Assembly (NCBI GenBank): GCA_905181765.1
Contig: CAJIYW010000002.1
Location: 21,414-85,413, forward strand
Length of the DNA stretch: 64,000 bases
Direction: 5' to 3'
Source of the DNA: Flavobacteriales bacterium UBA6772
Lineage (GTDB): Bacteria; Bacteroidota; Bacteroidia; Flavobacteriales; Flavobacteriaceae
The notes beneath the pieces were generated by a model that had not been told where the DNA came from, ran no database searches, and saw only the letters and a list, made by a program, of their open reading frames with translations. Positions 35,343 through 44,400 of this stretch are shown here, piece after piece (the first letter of the stretch is position 1; each line of letters starts with the position of its first letter). The position numbers and the translations under genes were made by a program.

Positions 35343-38300
35343 TTATTTTCTTTTAGCGTTATTGGTTTTTAAAATGGTGAGTTCATCATTTTTATTAAGT
35401 GTAATAAAATGTAAAGTACCATCAATTATAATCTTTTCAATTGTCTTTGCTTCTTTATTATTAAAGTAACTATTATCATTTAAAAACTGATAACTTCCAG
35501 TTTTGTTTCCTAACAAAACATAGCCTTTAGAAGCATCATATCTTATGGTTTCTACTTCTGAGTCGTTTATGTTTCCTACCCCAAAAATATCTAAATAACC
35601 ATCGTTATTTACATCTGCAACTTCAATATTTAAAGTTGGCGAAAATTGTGCTTCATTTGGTAATTCTATAATTTCAAATTGCCCATTTCCTTTATTTTTT
35701 AAAATAACAGAAGCAAAACTATGCGCAATAAAGTGCGATGCGTTATCTAACTTTTCTAAACCATAAATTTGTGGCATCGTAGCTGAAGCAAATTCTGCAA
35801 ATGTTTTTACTTTAGCATCTAAAAAAGGAGTCTGTTGTGTAGAACATTCTTTACCTCGAATTGGCAATAAATCTCCAGTTTTCGAAACCTTGCTTAAAGC
35901 AATATCAAAGCTAGAATTAGCATCAAAATAATCGGCATAAATATGCAAGGGTTTTTCTTCTGTTGGATGAAATTTATTGTTCTTCCCCCAATTACCAATA
36001 ATGTAATCTACATTTCCATCTTTGTCTAAATCGGATGCTGTAATTGTTTGAAACCATCCATTTACATTAGTAATTCCATCAATTTCTTTTAGATAGAATT
36101 TACTTTCTTTATTTTCATAAAATGTAATTGGCATCCATTCTCCAACAACAATTAAATCTTGGTCTCCATCATTATCAAAATCAGAAAATAGAGCATCATT
36201 TATCATTCTTAAATTTGAGATGTTATCAAACTTTTCATCAATTACATTGATATATTTTCCATTTTTATTTTCTAGGAAATATGGTTTGTCAGATAATGGA
36301 TATTGACCATGTTTCACTCTACTTCCCACAAAAATGTCTTGTTCACCATCTTTGTCAAAATCTGCAAAGGCAATTCCTTTTGTATTGTTTAAAGCAGTTG
36401 GAAGTTCCCCTTTTTTAAACCGACCTTTTCCATTGTTTATGTAGATTCTATCTTGCAGTAATTTATTATTTGTTTCAACTTCATAACCTCCAGATGTAAT
36501 ATATAAATCTAAATCGCTGTCATTATCAATGTCTATAAATTTTGCATCAGTATCTTCAAACTCTTTTTCTAGATTGAATAATTTATTGTTTGTTTCAGTG
36601 AATCTTCCATTTTCTTTTTGAATAAATAAAGCTGCTTTTTCACCTTTAGAATTTCCAACATAAAAATCATCTAAACCATCATTATTAACATCTCCAATTA
36701 CAAGAGGAGAACTCATTTCTGATTGTTTCTGAGGTAATAATATTTGCTTTTTAAAATCATTGAAATTATTTTCTTTCTGCTGATAATTAATTCCAATTTC
36801 TGATGCATTTATTTTTTCAAATAAACTGTTTTTTGAGTTTTCAATAAGTCCATTTTCTGATCCGTTTTTATAATCAATTTTTATGTTTGAATTGATTTTA
36901 ATATTTGTTATTTTTTGAGATTTACCGTTTTTCCAATCAACTAAAACACTATCAATTTTTGTATTTTCTCCTAAACCAAAATGAAGTTTATTACTTACAG
37001 ATGATTGAAAACCTCTACTTACAAATTGTTGCCTAGATTGCTGTAATCCATCAGAAAAGACAGTTATAACTGCACCAATTCCTGATATATTTTTTGTGGG
37101 TCCAGTTAAAGAAAAAGTAACGTAACTTTTATTAGAATTATTCCTGTAAACAGAAGCTTTTTCTGCTTGATTATTAACGATTAAATCTAAATCTCCATCA
37201 TTGTCTAAATCTACATAAACGGCTCCATTAGAATTTATTTTAGCATCTAAACCCCACTTTTTAGAAGTGTTTTCAAATGTTAAGTCTTGTTTGTTTTTAA
37301 AAATATAATTACTTAATTTATGAGAAGGCATCATGTCAATTGCCTGTTCTAAAGAAACTTTCTTACGGTTTCTAATGTTGTTTCTCATTTGATTTCTAAA
37401 ATCTTGATTCGATAAATCATGCTCAATTCCGTTAGTTACAAACACATCATTAAAACCATCGTTATCAAAATCTGCAATTAATGGGGCCCAACTCCAATCA
37501 GTTTTTGCAATTCCTGCTAATTGACCAATTTCTGAAAACGTTCCATTTCCATTATTTAGTTGCAGCATATTAGACATATATTGATGATGATACCCTATAT
37601 CTACCAATTGATTAAAATTAGAAATACTCATTGTTGCCATGTTTTCTTTTCCACGAATATGATCTTCTGCCATCATATCTAACACAATTAAATCTGGCTG
37701 TAAATCATTATTAATATCAGCAAAATCAGAACCCATACTGTTGGAAGAAATATGATTAAAATGGGTTAATGCTTCGTCTTTAAAAGTGCCATTCCCTTGA
37801 TTTATGTACAAAAAATCAGGTTCTAAAAAATCGTTAGCTACAAATATATCTGGTAAATTATCATTGTTAAAATCGCCAATTGAAGCACTTAACCCCCAGG
37901 CTTTATTAAGTATTCCCGCTTCTTTAGTAATGTTTGTAAATGTAGATCCGTCATTTCTAAATAATTGATCAGAATTGTAATCTTCTTTAGTTTGTTGAAT
38001 TCTCTGGTCTATATTTACATTATTTCTAAAGTCTTTACGATGATTCACTAAATACATATCTAAATCTTCATCATTATCAAAGTCGAAAAAATAAGCTTGT
38101 GTAGAAAATCCAAAATGATCTAAACCATAACCTGCTGCGTTTTCTTTAAAAGTATTGTCTTTTTGATTGATAAAAAGTTTGTTCTTTCTATTTTGATGAC
38201 TCTTTAAGGAACCGGATTTACAGACGTAAATATCTAGCCAACCATCATTGTTTATATCAATCATTGTAACTCCAGTTGTCCAACCAATATTATCAGAAAC

Positions 38301-38633
38301 TTTTGCTTTTACAGTAATGTCTTTAAATTCTAAATTGCCTTGGTTTAAGTATAATCTGTTGGACTCTTGGTTAGATGTAAAGTACACATCTTCTAAACCA
38401 TCATTATTAACATCTCCAACTGCAACACCTCCTCCATTATAAATATAGGCGTAATTTAGAAAGTTAAAGTAGAGACTTTCTTTAACCGTGTTTTTAAAAT
38501 GAATATTAGTTTTGTTATTATCAACTAAATTAAAAAGGGTGGTGCTTTCCTTTTCTTTTTTTGTTGAACATTGAAAGCATAAAATTAGAACGATTACTAA
38601 AGGAAATATGTTTTTGTTATGCTTTAATTTCAT
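35343..38633 (-). CDS. FG-GAP/VCBS repeat lipoprotein with ASPIC/UnbV domain
   Basis: Large surface-type lipoprotein: the signal MKLKHNKNIFPLVIVLILCFQC ends in lipobox CFQC. About thirteen calcium-binding type repeats such as DVNNDGLEDVYF, DINNDGWLDIYV and DFDNDGFNDVFV show integrin-like propellers (FG-GAP/VCBS). Between them, around residues 510-590, lies an ASPIC/UnbV module (ISGIGAVITVF, VDWKNGKSQKI). At 1096 aa it matches the CRTAC1-like group often found beside SusC/SusD genes. It starts 22 bases after the GlcNAc kinase and is the last gene of the minus-strand operon. A glycan-binding or surface-display role is inference. Confidence 0.88.
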   Translation of the reverse strand: MKLKHNKNIFPLVIVLILCFQCSTKKEKESTTLFNLVDNNKTNIHFKNTVKESLYFNFLNYAYIYNGGGVAVGDVNNDGLEDVYFTSNQESNRLYLNQGNLEFKDITVKAKVSDNIGWTTGVTMIDINNDGWLDIYVCKSGSLKSHQNRKNKLFINQKDNTFKENAAGYGLDHFGFSTQAYFFDFDNDEDLDMYLVNHRKDFRNNVNIDQRIQQTKEDYNSDQLFRNDGSTFTNITKEAGILNKAWGLSASIGDFNNDNLPDIFVANDFLEPDFLYINQGNGTFKDEALTHFNHISSNSMGSDFADINNDLQPDLIVLDMMAEDHIRGKENMATMSISNFNQLVDIGYHHQYMSNMLQLNNGNGTFSEIGQLAGIAKTDWSWAPLIADFDNDGFNDVFVTNGIEHDLSNQDFRNQMRNNIRNRKKVSLEQAIDMMPSHKLSNYIFKNKQDLTFENTSKKWGLDAKINSNGAVYVDLDNDGDLDLIVNNQAEKASVYRNNSNKSYVTFSLTGPTKNISGIGAVITVFSDGLQQSRQQFVSRGFQSSVSNKLHFGLGENTKIDSVLVDWKNGKSQKITNIKINSNIKIDYKNGSENGLIENSKNSLFEKINASEIGINYQQKENNFNDFKKQILLPQKQSEMSSPLVIGDVNNDGLDDFYVGNSKGEKAALFIQKENGRFTETNNKLFNLEKEFEDTDAKFIDIDNDSDLDLYITSGGYEVETNNKLLQDRIYINNGKGRFKKGELPTALNNTKGIAFADFDKDGEQDIFVGSRVKHGQYPLSDKPYFLENKNGKYINVIDEKFDNISNLRMINDALFSDFDNDGDQDLIVVGEWMPITFYENKESKFYLKEIDGITNVNGWFQTITASDLDKDGNVDYIIGNWGKNNKFHPTEEKPLHIYADYFDANSSFDIALSKVSKTGDLLPIRGKECSTQQTPFLDAKVKTFAEFASATMPQIYGLEKLDNASHFIAHSFASVILKNKGNGQFEIIELPNEAQFSPTLNIEVADVNNDGYLDIFGVGNINDSEVETIRYDASKGYVLLGNKTGSYQFLNDNSYFNNKEAKTIEKIIIDGTLHFITLNKNDELTILKTNNAKRK

Positions 38634-38655
38634 TTTTATACTTTTATCTCCAAAA

Positions 38656-39513
38656 TTAGGTAATAGAATTTTCTGCTTTTATATAATTTATTAAATTATC
38701 TATGGGTCTTTGTATATAACTAGCGGCGTTAAATCCATGTTTTTTCAGTTGATTAGAAATGCACTCCTTTCCGTGAAATGCAATTGAACCAACAAAATGC
38801 AGAGGCACAGTTTCTAACTCTTTTGAGTATTGTAATATATGGTTTTTAATAAATATATCCATTACCTCATTAATCAATTTTTTCATGAAAGGATGTTCTT
38901 CATTTTCAAAAACAAATGGCGCAAAATTGGCTAAATATTTATTTGGTGTCTTAGATTGGTAGAGTTTTTTAATCACCTTTTTCTCTTTTAAGTCATATTT
39001 ATTTTTAAATAAAATGCGAAGATTTTCTGGCATTTGACGATAATAATACCCTTTCAAAAGCTCCTTCCCAAGGTGGTTTCCACTTCCTTCATCCATTACG
39101 ATATATCCTAAAGATGTCGATTTATTAATAATAGATACTCCATCATAAAAACAACAATTAGAACCAGTACCTAGTATACAAACTACTGCAGGTGTATTTG
39201 TTGTAGCATAAACAGCAGCCATTGTGTCTTCCTCTACAAGGGAAGTTGCTTTATTGAAGTATGAATTTAAAACAAGATGAACGTTATTTTTGTTTTTAGA
39301 CGTATTACAACCAGCTCCAAAAAAATAAATTGACTTTACCTGTTCTTTATAGTTAGCTAAATCAGCGTTTTCTGAAATAATATTTTTTAATTCCTTCTTT
39401 TTTAAAATTGCAGGATTCAATCCTTTTGTTCTTATTCTTGTAGGTACTGTTTTAGAAGAGTCTAAAAGAACCCAATCACATTTTGTTGAACCACTTTCTG
39501 CAATTAATATCAT
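38656..39513 (-). CDS. N-acetylglucosamine kinase (BadF/BadG/BcrA/BcrD ATPase family)
   Basis: Probably phosphorylates GlcNAc with ATP. The ASKHA fold is recognisable: phosphate-1 motif AESGSTKCDWVLLD at the N-terminus, YFFGAGCN, the second phosphate loop CILGTGSNCC, and DEGSGNHLGKELL. The 285-aa length is usual for Bacteroidota GlcNAc kinase-like proteins. Being between a GH20 hexosaminidase and the rest of the GlcNAc locus supports the substrate. The start lies 3 bases from the preceding small ORF. Confidence 0.88.
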   Translation of the reverse strand: MILIAESGSTKCDWVLLDSSKTVPTRIRTKGLNPAILKKKELKNIISENADLANYKEQVKSIYFFGAGCNTSKNKNNVHLVLNSYFNKATSLVEEDTMAAVYATTNTPAVVCILGTGSNCCFYDGVSIINKSTSLGYIVMDEGSGNHLGKELLKGYYYRQMPENLRILFKNKYDLKEKKVIKKLYQSKTPNKYLANFAPFVFENEEHPFMKKLINEVMDIFIKNHILQYSKELETVPLHFVGSIAFHGKECISNQLKKHGFNAASYIQRPIDNLINYIKAENSIT

Positions 39514-39516
39514 TTG

Positions 39517-39735
39517 TTAGTTTTTTAATAAAAGATTATAAATAGATATTATTTTGTCAAATATCATTTGTCCATTTTCTAGAACTTTACTTTCTAAATT
39601 AATTTCGACGATAACCTTTACATTCTCAACTTCATTTTTAATATGAAAATTCCCTTCAGTAAAAAAAACATGCAATCCGTTAAATTCATCTTGCAAATAC
39701 AAATCGAACGCACCACTTACCCAACTTAAAAACAC
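39517..39735 (-). CDS. Small unknown ORF between GH20 and GlcNAc kinase
   Basis: I do not recognise it. The frame is open from about 39837, but the first standard start is a GTG at 39735, and no ATG exists. The 72 residues (starting FLSWVSGAFDLYLQDEFNGL) look like a short beta-sheet followed by a helix and end in MIFDKIISIYNLLLKN. The missing ATG, and cysteine/tyrosine-rich upstream codons (CRNFFCRPYYQ), suggest a remnant of a longer gene. Other genes in this operon are damaged too. It may be noncoding. Confidence 0.35.
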   Translation of the reverse strand: MFLSWVSGAFDLYLQDEFNGLHVFFTEGNFHIKNEVENVKVIVEINLESKVLENGQMIFDKIISIYNLLLKN

Positions 39736-39833
39736 GTGATACTTCTTGCTAGAATTATATAACGCTTTCTTATTTAATTGATAATAAGGGCGACAAAAGA
39801 AGTTTCTGCAGTAGCATTTATAATGTTTATGTT

Positions 39834-41882
39834 TTAGTTAATTAGGTATTTCGATTTACAGAAGTTAATTAACTTATTTAAAGATCCTAAAATGGCTAAT
39901 TCTACATCTTGACAAGGTTCTTTAAGTTCTTTTAAAAGATTATCTGCTTTCTTCAAGTTTACTTTCGAAATTCTTTGATTTTGTAGAGTAGTTTGAATTA
40001 AGTTAGAAATTTGAGATACGTTTTTTGATAATGGTTCTAAAGATTTCGTTATCGGATTTTGATTGATTTTCTGTAGATCAGAATAATTTGTTGACCAATT
40101 TTTCAAATAGTTAGTTATTTTACTCAAACTATTTCTATCTCTATTTTTTAAAAATAAATCAATTTGATTATTAAAATTGACAGCGTCTTCAGCATCAGCA
40201 GAACAGGCATCTGCAAATAATGTAAAAGGAGAAAATGTTTTGTACTCTGTGCCTCCTTTATTCCTAGAATAAATTTTTATAGGTTCACAAATTTTAGATA
40301 AAGTTTTTAAGGCTTCTATATTCTGATGATTACTAATGTTTCTTAGAATTACATCTTTATTTCTAATGTGCGTAATGCCAAGTTCTTCTAATTGAAAATT
40401 AATAACCTTCAGCCTCTTTTGCATGTTTTTTAGATCATTTACCTCTTTTGCAGACCAAAAACGTTCTGCAATCGCTGCAGTTCGTGGCCAAATTCTAGAA
40501 TCTATTGTAAGTGGTGTAACTAACTCACTCCACATTGTTGCTTCGGCTCCTAAAATTCTTTTACGCTCGTCTTTAGTTAAAATAGCGTTTCCTATAGGGT
40601 CAACTAAATAATGGTGTTCTACAGACAACATTCTATCAATATAGTACCCTGCAGAAAGAACCGTTTGATACCCTTTTTTTGCAGCTTCAATTAATGTACT
40701 TTGTTTTAAACCTTCATGTTTTCCTCTCCAAGAATGAATAACAGCTGTTGTTGGGGTAGAAGGCGTTAAAATTTCATCCCAACCCATTAATTTTTTACCT
40801 AATTTTTTTAATATTTTTTCTAATCTGATATTAAAATAGGTTTGTAGTTCGTGATTATTTTTTAAATTATGTTTCTTTTTAAATTTTTGAATCTCTGTAT
40901 TTGAATCCCAATGTTTTCCTTCATTTTCATCACCTCCAATATGAAAATATTCATCAGGAAATAATGGAGCAATTTCGTTAAATAAAGTTTCTAAGAAAAG
41001 GTAGGTAACTTCTTTAGAAGGATTTAAAGTTGGATCAAAAACTCCTGAAAAACGCTCAACTTTATAGCTGTAATCATCTTTACTTCCCAATTGTGGGTAT
41101 GCAGATAATATTGCAGATGCATGACCAGGAACATCAAATTCTGGAATTACTCTAATACCTAAATTAGAAGCGTATTTAACAACATCTTTAATTTGATTTT
41201 GCGTATAATATAAGCCATCAGCGGCAATCTTTTGTAATTTTGGATACACTTTAGATTCAACTCTAAAACCTTGATCATCAGTTAAATGCCAGTGAAAAAC
41301 ATTTAGTTTTACAGAAGCCATTGCATCTAAATTACGTTTTAAAACTTCTATTGGCTGAAAATGTCGCGCAACATCTATCATTAAGCCTCTCCAAACAAAT
41401 CTTGGTGAATCTTTAATAGAAACTCCTTCGAAATAATAACCTGAATTATTGAAATTAACAAGCTGTAATAATGTTTCTAATCCTCTTAAAGCACCAACAT
41501 CAGTTGTTGCTTTTATTAATACGTTGCTTGCATTTATATCTAAAGAGTAAGTTTCGTCACTTTCTGTTGATAAATTAGATACTGTATCAAAACTAATTAC
41601 TATGGATGTTTTTTTATCTTTTATAGGGAAACCAACATCAATAAAAACACCAGTTCTGTTTGCTAACCTTCTTAAAAATTTAATTGAAGCGTTTGTAGCC
41701 CTTTTTTTTAAATCATCTCCAGAAATTGAAATAGTTAATTTTTCATCGATTTTAAATGAAGAATTATTTTCAACAATTTCTTGTGGCCAAGGCATTAAAT
41801 TATATTTTTTTTCTAAATTTTCTTGAGAAAAAAAATTTTGATGAAATATACCAATAAATAATATTAAAATGATTTTCTTCAT
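39834..41882 (-). CDS. Beta-N-acetylhexosaminidase, glycoside hydrolase family 20
   Basis: Releases GlcNAc from the ends of chitooligosaccharides or glycoproteins. A signal peptide (MKKIILILFIGIFHQNFFS) is followed by the GH20b domain with LMPWPQEI, then the TIM barrel from about residue 160: RGLMIDVARHFQP, FHWHLTDDQGFRVES, VIPEFDVPGHASA, and the catalytic Asp-Glu pair in HIGGDENEGKHW. A helical C-terminal extension runs to residue 682. The location is periplasm or surface. Its ATG shares one base with the stop of the upstream decayed gene (TAATG), a former translational coupling. Confidence 0.95.
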   Translation of the reverse strand: MKKIILILFIGIFHQNFFSQENLEKKYNLMPWPQEIVENNSSFKIDEKLTISISGDDLKKRATNASIKFLRRLANRTGVFIDVGFPIKDKKTSIVISFDTVSNLSTESDETYSLDINASNVLIKATTDVGALRGLETLLQLVNFNNSGYYFEGVSIKDSPRFVWRGLMIDVARHFQPIEVLKRNLDAMASVKLNVFHWHLTDDQGFRVESKVYPKLQKIAADGLYYTQNQIKDVVKYASNLGIRVIPEFDVPGHASAILSAYPQLGSKDDYSYKVERFSGVFDPTLNPSKEVTYLFLETLFNEIAPLFPDEYFHIGGDENEGKHWDSNTEIQKFKKKHNLKNNHELQTYFNIRLEKILKKLGKKLMGWDEILTPSTPTTAVIHSWRGKHEGLKQSTLIEAAKKGYQTVLSAGYYIDRMLSVEHHYLVDPIGNAILTKDERKRILGAEATMWSELVTPLTIDSRIWPRTAAIAERFWSAKEVNDLKNMQKRLKVINFQLEELGITHIRNKDVILRNISNHQNIEALKTLSKICEPIKIYSRNKGGTEYKTFSPFTLFADACSADAEDAVNFNNQIDLFLKNRDRNSLSKITNYLKNWSTNYSDLQKINQNPITKSLEPLSKNVSQISNLIQTTLQNQRISKVNLKKADNLLKELKEPCQDVELAILGSLNKLINFCKSKYLIN

Positions 41883-42311
41883 TAGTTCAGTTTTATGTAT
41901 TTTTCTCGGATGTATCTGTTAATTCCTGCCGCTGCTACTTTTTCAATACCAGATTGAATTAAAGTATCCCTTTAACTACAATTTTGAATGAGAATTGATG
42001 TTTTTTAATTGCTTCTACAGTTGTGAAATTGAGTGTTTCTGTATAGTTATCATCTTTTAAAATATAAGAACCAGCAACACTGTAATAATTTTTTGTGTCT
42101 GAGTTTTCTTGATTAAAAAAAAACTTTTATTAATGATTTTTATAAAAGAGGTATTTGATAAATCTTTTAATTTTAAAGAATAATTTTCAATAATTTCAGT
42201 ATAAACCATTTTCCACGTTCATTCAGTTTTATTATTCGTAATTAAAGAAGTTCTTTTACTGCAATTAATAAAACTATAAATAATACTTTAAAAAAAGACT
42301 ATTCTTTTCAT
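41882..42311 (-). pseudogene. Decayed lipocalin-like gene in the GlcNAc operon
   Basis: Not in the ORF track. Minus-strand pieces in shifted frames line up as one small secreted protein: MKRIVFF, KVLFIVLLIAVKELL (signal-like), then TWKMVYTEIIENYSLKLKDL, TSFIKIINKSFFF, SVAGSYILKDDNYTETLNF, FSFKIVVKG and finally DTLIQSGIEKVAAAGI. The order resembles the lipocalin-like proteins common in flavobacteria (from memory). Frame breaks lie after the start, near residue 25, in a nine-T run at about 42115-42123, and at a GGG near 41970. It begins 2 bases after the nagB stop and ends TAATG with the GH20 gene, so it was an operon member. Confidence 0.75.
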
Positions 42312-42313
42312 TG

Positions 42314-44236
42314 TTAAAAATGATACCTTTTAAATGCTTCAATTGCAGCGTAATCAGTTAAGCCTAAATCGTTATATTTTTTGGCAGTTAATCTATTTCT
42401 GTCTTCAACTCTAACCCAAAATTCTCTAGAATCATCTCCTTGAAACATCACTCCATCTTTTTGAGATTGATGATAGAAAATAGCATGTCTTTTTCTTAAA
42501 ACTTGATCTGGACTCATAGGAACAGCCATTTCAATTTCATGAGAATCCCACTCATGCCAAGCACCTCTATACAACCAAACCCAACAATCTTTCATGTATT
42601 CTTTTCCGGTTTTCATTTCTTCTAAAGCTGCGAAAAGTGAATCTAAACAAACTTTATGTGTTCCATGTGGATCTGCTAAATCTCCAGCAGCATATATTTG
42701 ATGCGGTTTTACAGCGTCAATAATACTTATCATAATAGCTACATCATCTTGAGATAAATTTCCTTTTTTTATAGTTCCTGTTTCATAAAATGGGAGATTT
42801 AAAAAGTGAACATTTTCATCAGGTACATTAAAATACCTTGTTGCTCCTAAAGATTCGCTTTTTCTAATTTCTCCTTTTAATTTTCTTACTTCTAAAGAAT
42901 CAATAACGTCATTTCCTTTTTTACTGTTGATAAAATCGATAACATCATTAACCTGCTTAGAATCAGTATTAAAAATTTTAGATATTTCTGCAAACTTTAG
43001 AGCCTCTTCATCAGAAACAGCTATATTTCCAGAAGTTTGATATGCAATATGAACTTCATGACCTTGTGCAACTAACCTATCAAATGTTCCTCCCATAGAA
43101 ATTACATCATCATCTGGATGAGGACTAAAAATAAGAACTCTTTTTCTTGCTGGAGTTGCTCTCTCTGGTCTTTTAGAATCATCTGAAAAAGGTTTTCCTC
43201 CAGGCCATCCCGTAATTGTGTGTTGTAACTTATTAAACATTTTAATATTTAAATCATATGCAGTACCTTCTTCTGTTAAAAGCCCAGACATACCATTATC
43301 ATTGTAGTTTTTGTCTGTTAATTTTAATATTGGCTTGTCTAAAAGGTTGCTTAACCATGTAACAGCTTTTAACTTTAAATCATCATTCCAAACACAAGAT
43401 TTTACCAACCAAGGTGTTTTTACACGTGTTAATTCTGAAGATGCATCTTCATCCATAACAAAAGTGGTGTTATTATGTTGCTGTAAATAAGTAGCCGGAA
43501 CAGTAGTACTAATTTCTCCCTCTATAGTTTCTTTAATTATTTCACTTTTATTACTACCCCAAGCTAAAAGCACAATTCTTTTAGCATCTCTTACGGTGCC
43601 AATTCCCATTGTAATTGCTTTTCTTGGAACGTTTTCAATTCCTAAAAATGAAGGAGCAGCATCTATTCTTGTAATATGATTTAGAGTAATTATTCTTGTT
43701 CCAGAATTAAGGTGAGAACCAGGTTCGTTAAAACCAATATGACCAGTTCTACCAATTCCTAAAAGCTGAAAATCTAACCCTCCTGCATCTTTAATTTTCA
43801 TTTCATAATCGATACAATATTGATATAGATTATCAATAGAAATATTTCCATCTGGAATATTAATGTTTTCTGGTAAAATATTTACATGATTAAAAAGATG
43901 TTCGTGCATGAAATAAAAATAACTTTGAATGTTACTTTTATCCATAGGAAAATACTCATCTAAATTAAAAGTAATTACATTTTCGAAGCTTAAACCTTCT
44001 TCATTATGCAATCTAATTAACTCTTCATAAACTTTTATTGGAGAAGATCCAGTAGCCAATCCTAAAACACATTTTTTATTTTCTCTTTGTTTATCTCTTA
44101 TTAAATTTGCAATTTCTTGCGCAACTAAATTAGATGCTTCTAAAGATGATTTATAAGTTACATTGTGGATTTTCTCAAATCTAGTATCCTCAAATTGCCC
44201 TACGGGTTGGTGTTTTGTTTCTAGTTGCTGAAGCAT
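42314..44236 (-). CDS. nagB: Glucosamine-6-phosphate deaminase fused to a PIG-L family deacetylase domain
   Basis: Two enzymes in one chain. Residues 20-290 are NagB: GLATGSSPIKVYEEL, TFNLDEYFPM, and the active-site region GIGRTGHIGFNEPGS, which converts GlcN-6-P to Fru-6-P and ammonia. From about residue 365 a PIG-L/LmbE zinc deacetylase fold follows, with SPHPDDDVISMGG and a later zinc His in LADPHGTHK. Total 640 aa, known as a Bacteroidota fusion. The second domain could supply GlcNAc-6-P deacetylation, since no nagA is in the window (inference). It precedes the decayed gene by 2 bases and follows a terminator after susD. Confidence 0.93.
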   Translation of the reverse strand: MLQQLETKHQPVGQFEDTRFEKIHNVTYKSSLEASNLVAQEIANLIRDKQRENKKCVLGLATGSSPIKVYEELIRLHNEEGLSFENVITFNLDEYFPMDKSNIQSYFYFMHEHLFNHVNILPENINIPDGNISIDNLYQYCIDYEMKIKDAGGLDFQLLGIGRTGHIGFNEPGSHLNSGTRIITLNHITRIDAAPSFLGIENVPRKAITMGIGTVRDAKRIVLLAWGSNKSEIIKETIEGEISTTVPATYLQQHNNTTFVMDEDASSELTRVKTPWLVKSCVWNDDLKLKAVTWLSNLLDKPILKLTDKNYNDNGMSGLLTEEGTAYDLNIKMFNKLQHTITGWPGGKPFSDDSKRPERATPARKRVLIFSPHPDDDVISMGGTFDRLVAQGHEVHIAYQTSGNIAVSDEEALKFAEISKIFNTDSKQVNDVIDFINSKKGNDVIDSLEVRKLKGEIRKSESLGATRYFNVPDENVHFLNLPFYETGTIKKGNLSQDDVAIMISIIDAVKPHQIYAAGDLADPHGTHKVCLDSLFAALEEMKTGKEYMKDCWVWLYRGAWHEWDSHEIEMAVPMSPDQVLRKRHAIFYHQSQKDGVMFQGDDSREFWVRVEDRNRLTAKKYNDLGLTDYAAIEAFKRYHF

Positions 44237-44334
44237 AATGTTTTGTTTTGTACAGTTTATTGTTGTTTGTATAAAAGTAATGTAGTTATCATCTTTTTTC
44301 TAATTTATTCGACCAAACACAGCATTTTACGCAT

Positions 44335-44372
44335 AAAAAACAGCCAGAAATATATTTCTATATCTCTGGCTG
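44335..44372 (-). terminator. Terminator between susD and nagB
   Basis: CAGCCAGA pairs with TCTGGCTG, with extra TATA pairing inside. Read on the minus strand it is followed by TTTTTTAT. It separates susCD from the downstream catabolic genes and probably makes susCD transcript levels independent of nagB. Confidence 0.85.
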
Positions 44373-44400
44373 AATTAATTAAAAAACAAATGAAATTTTA

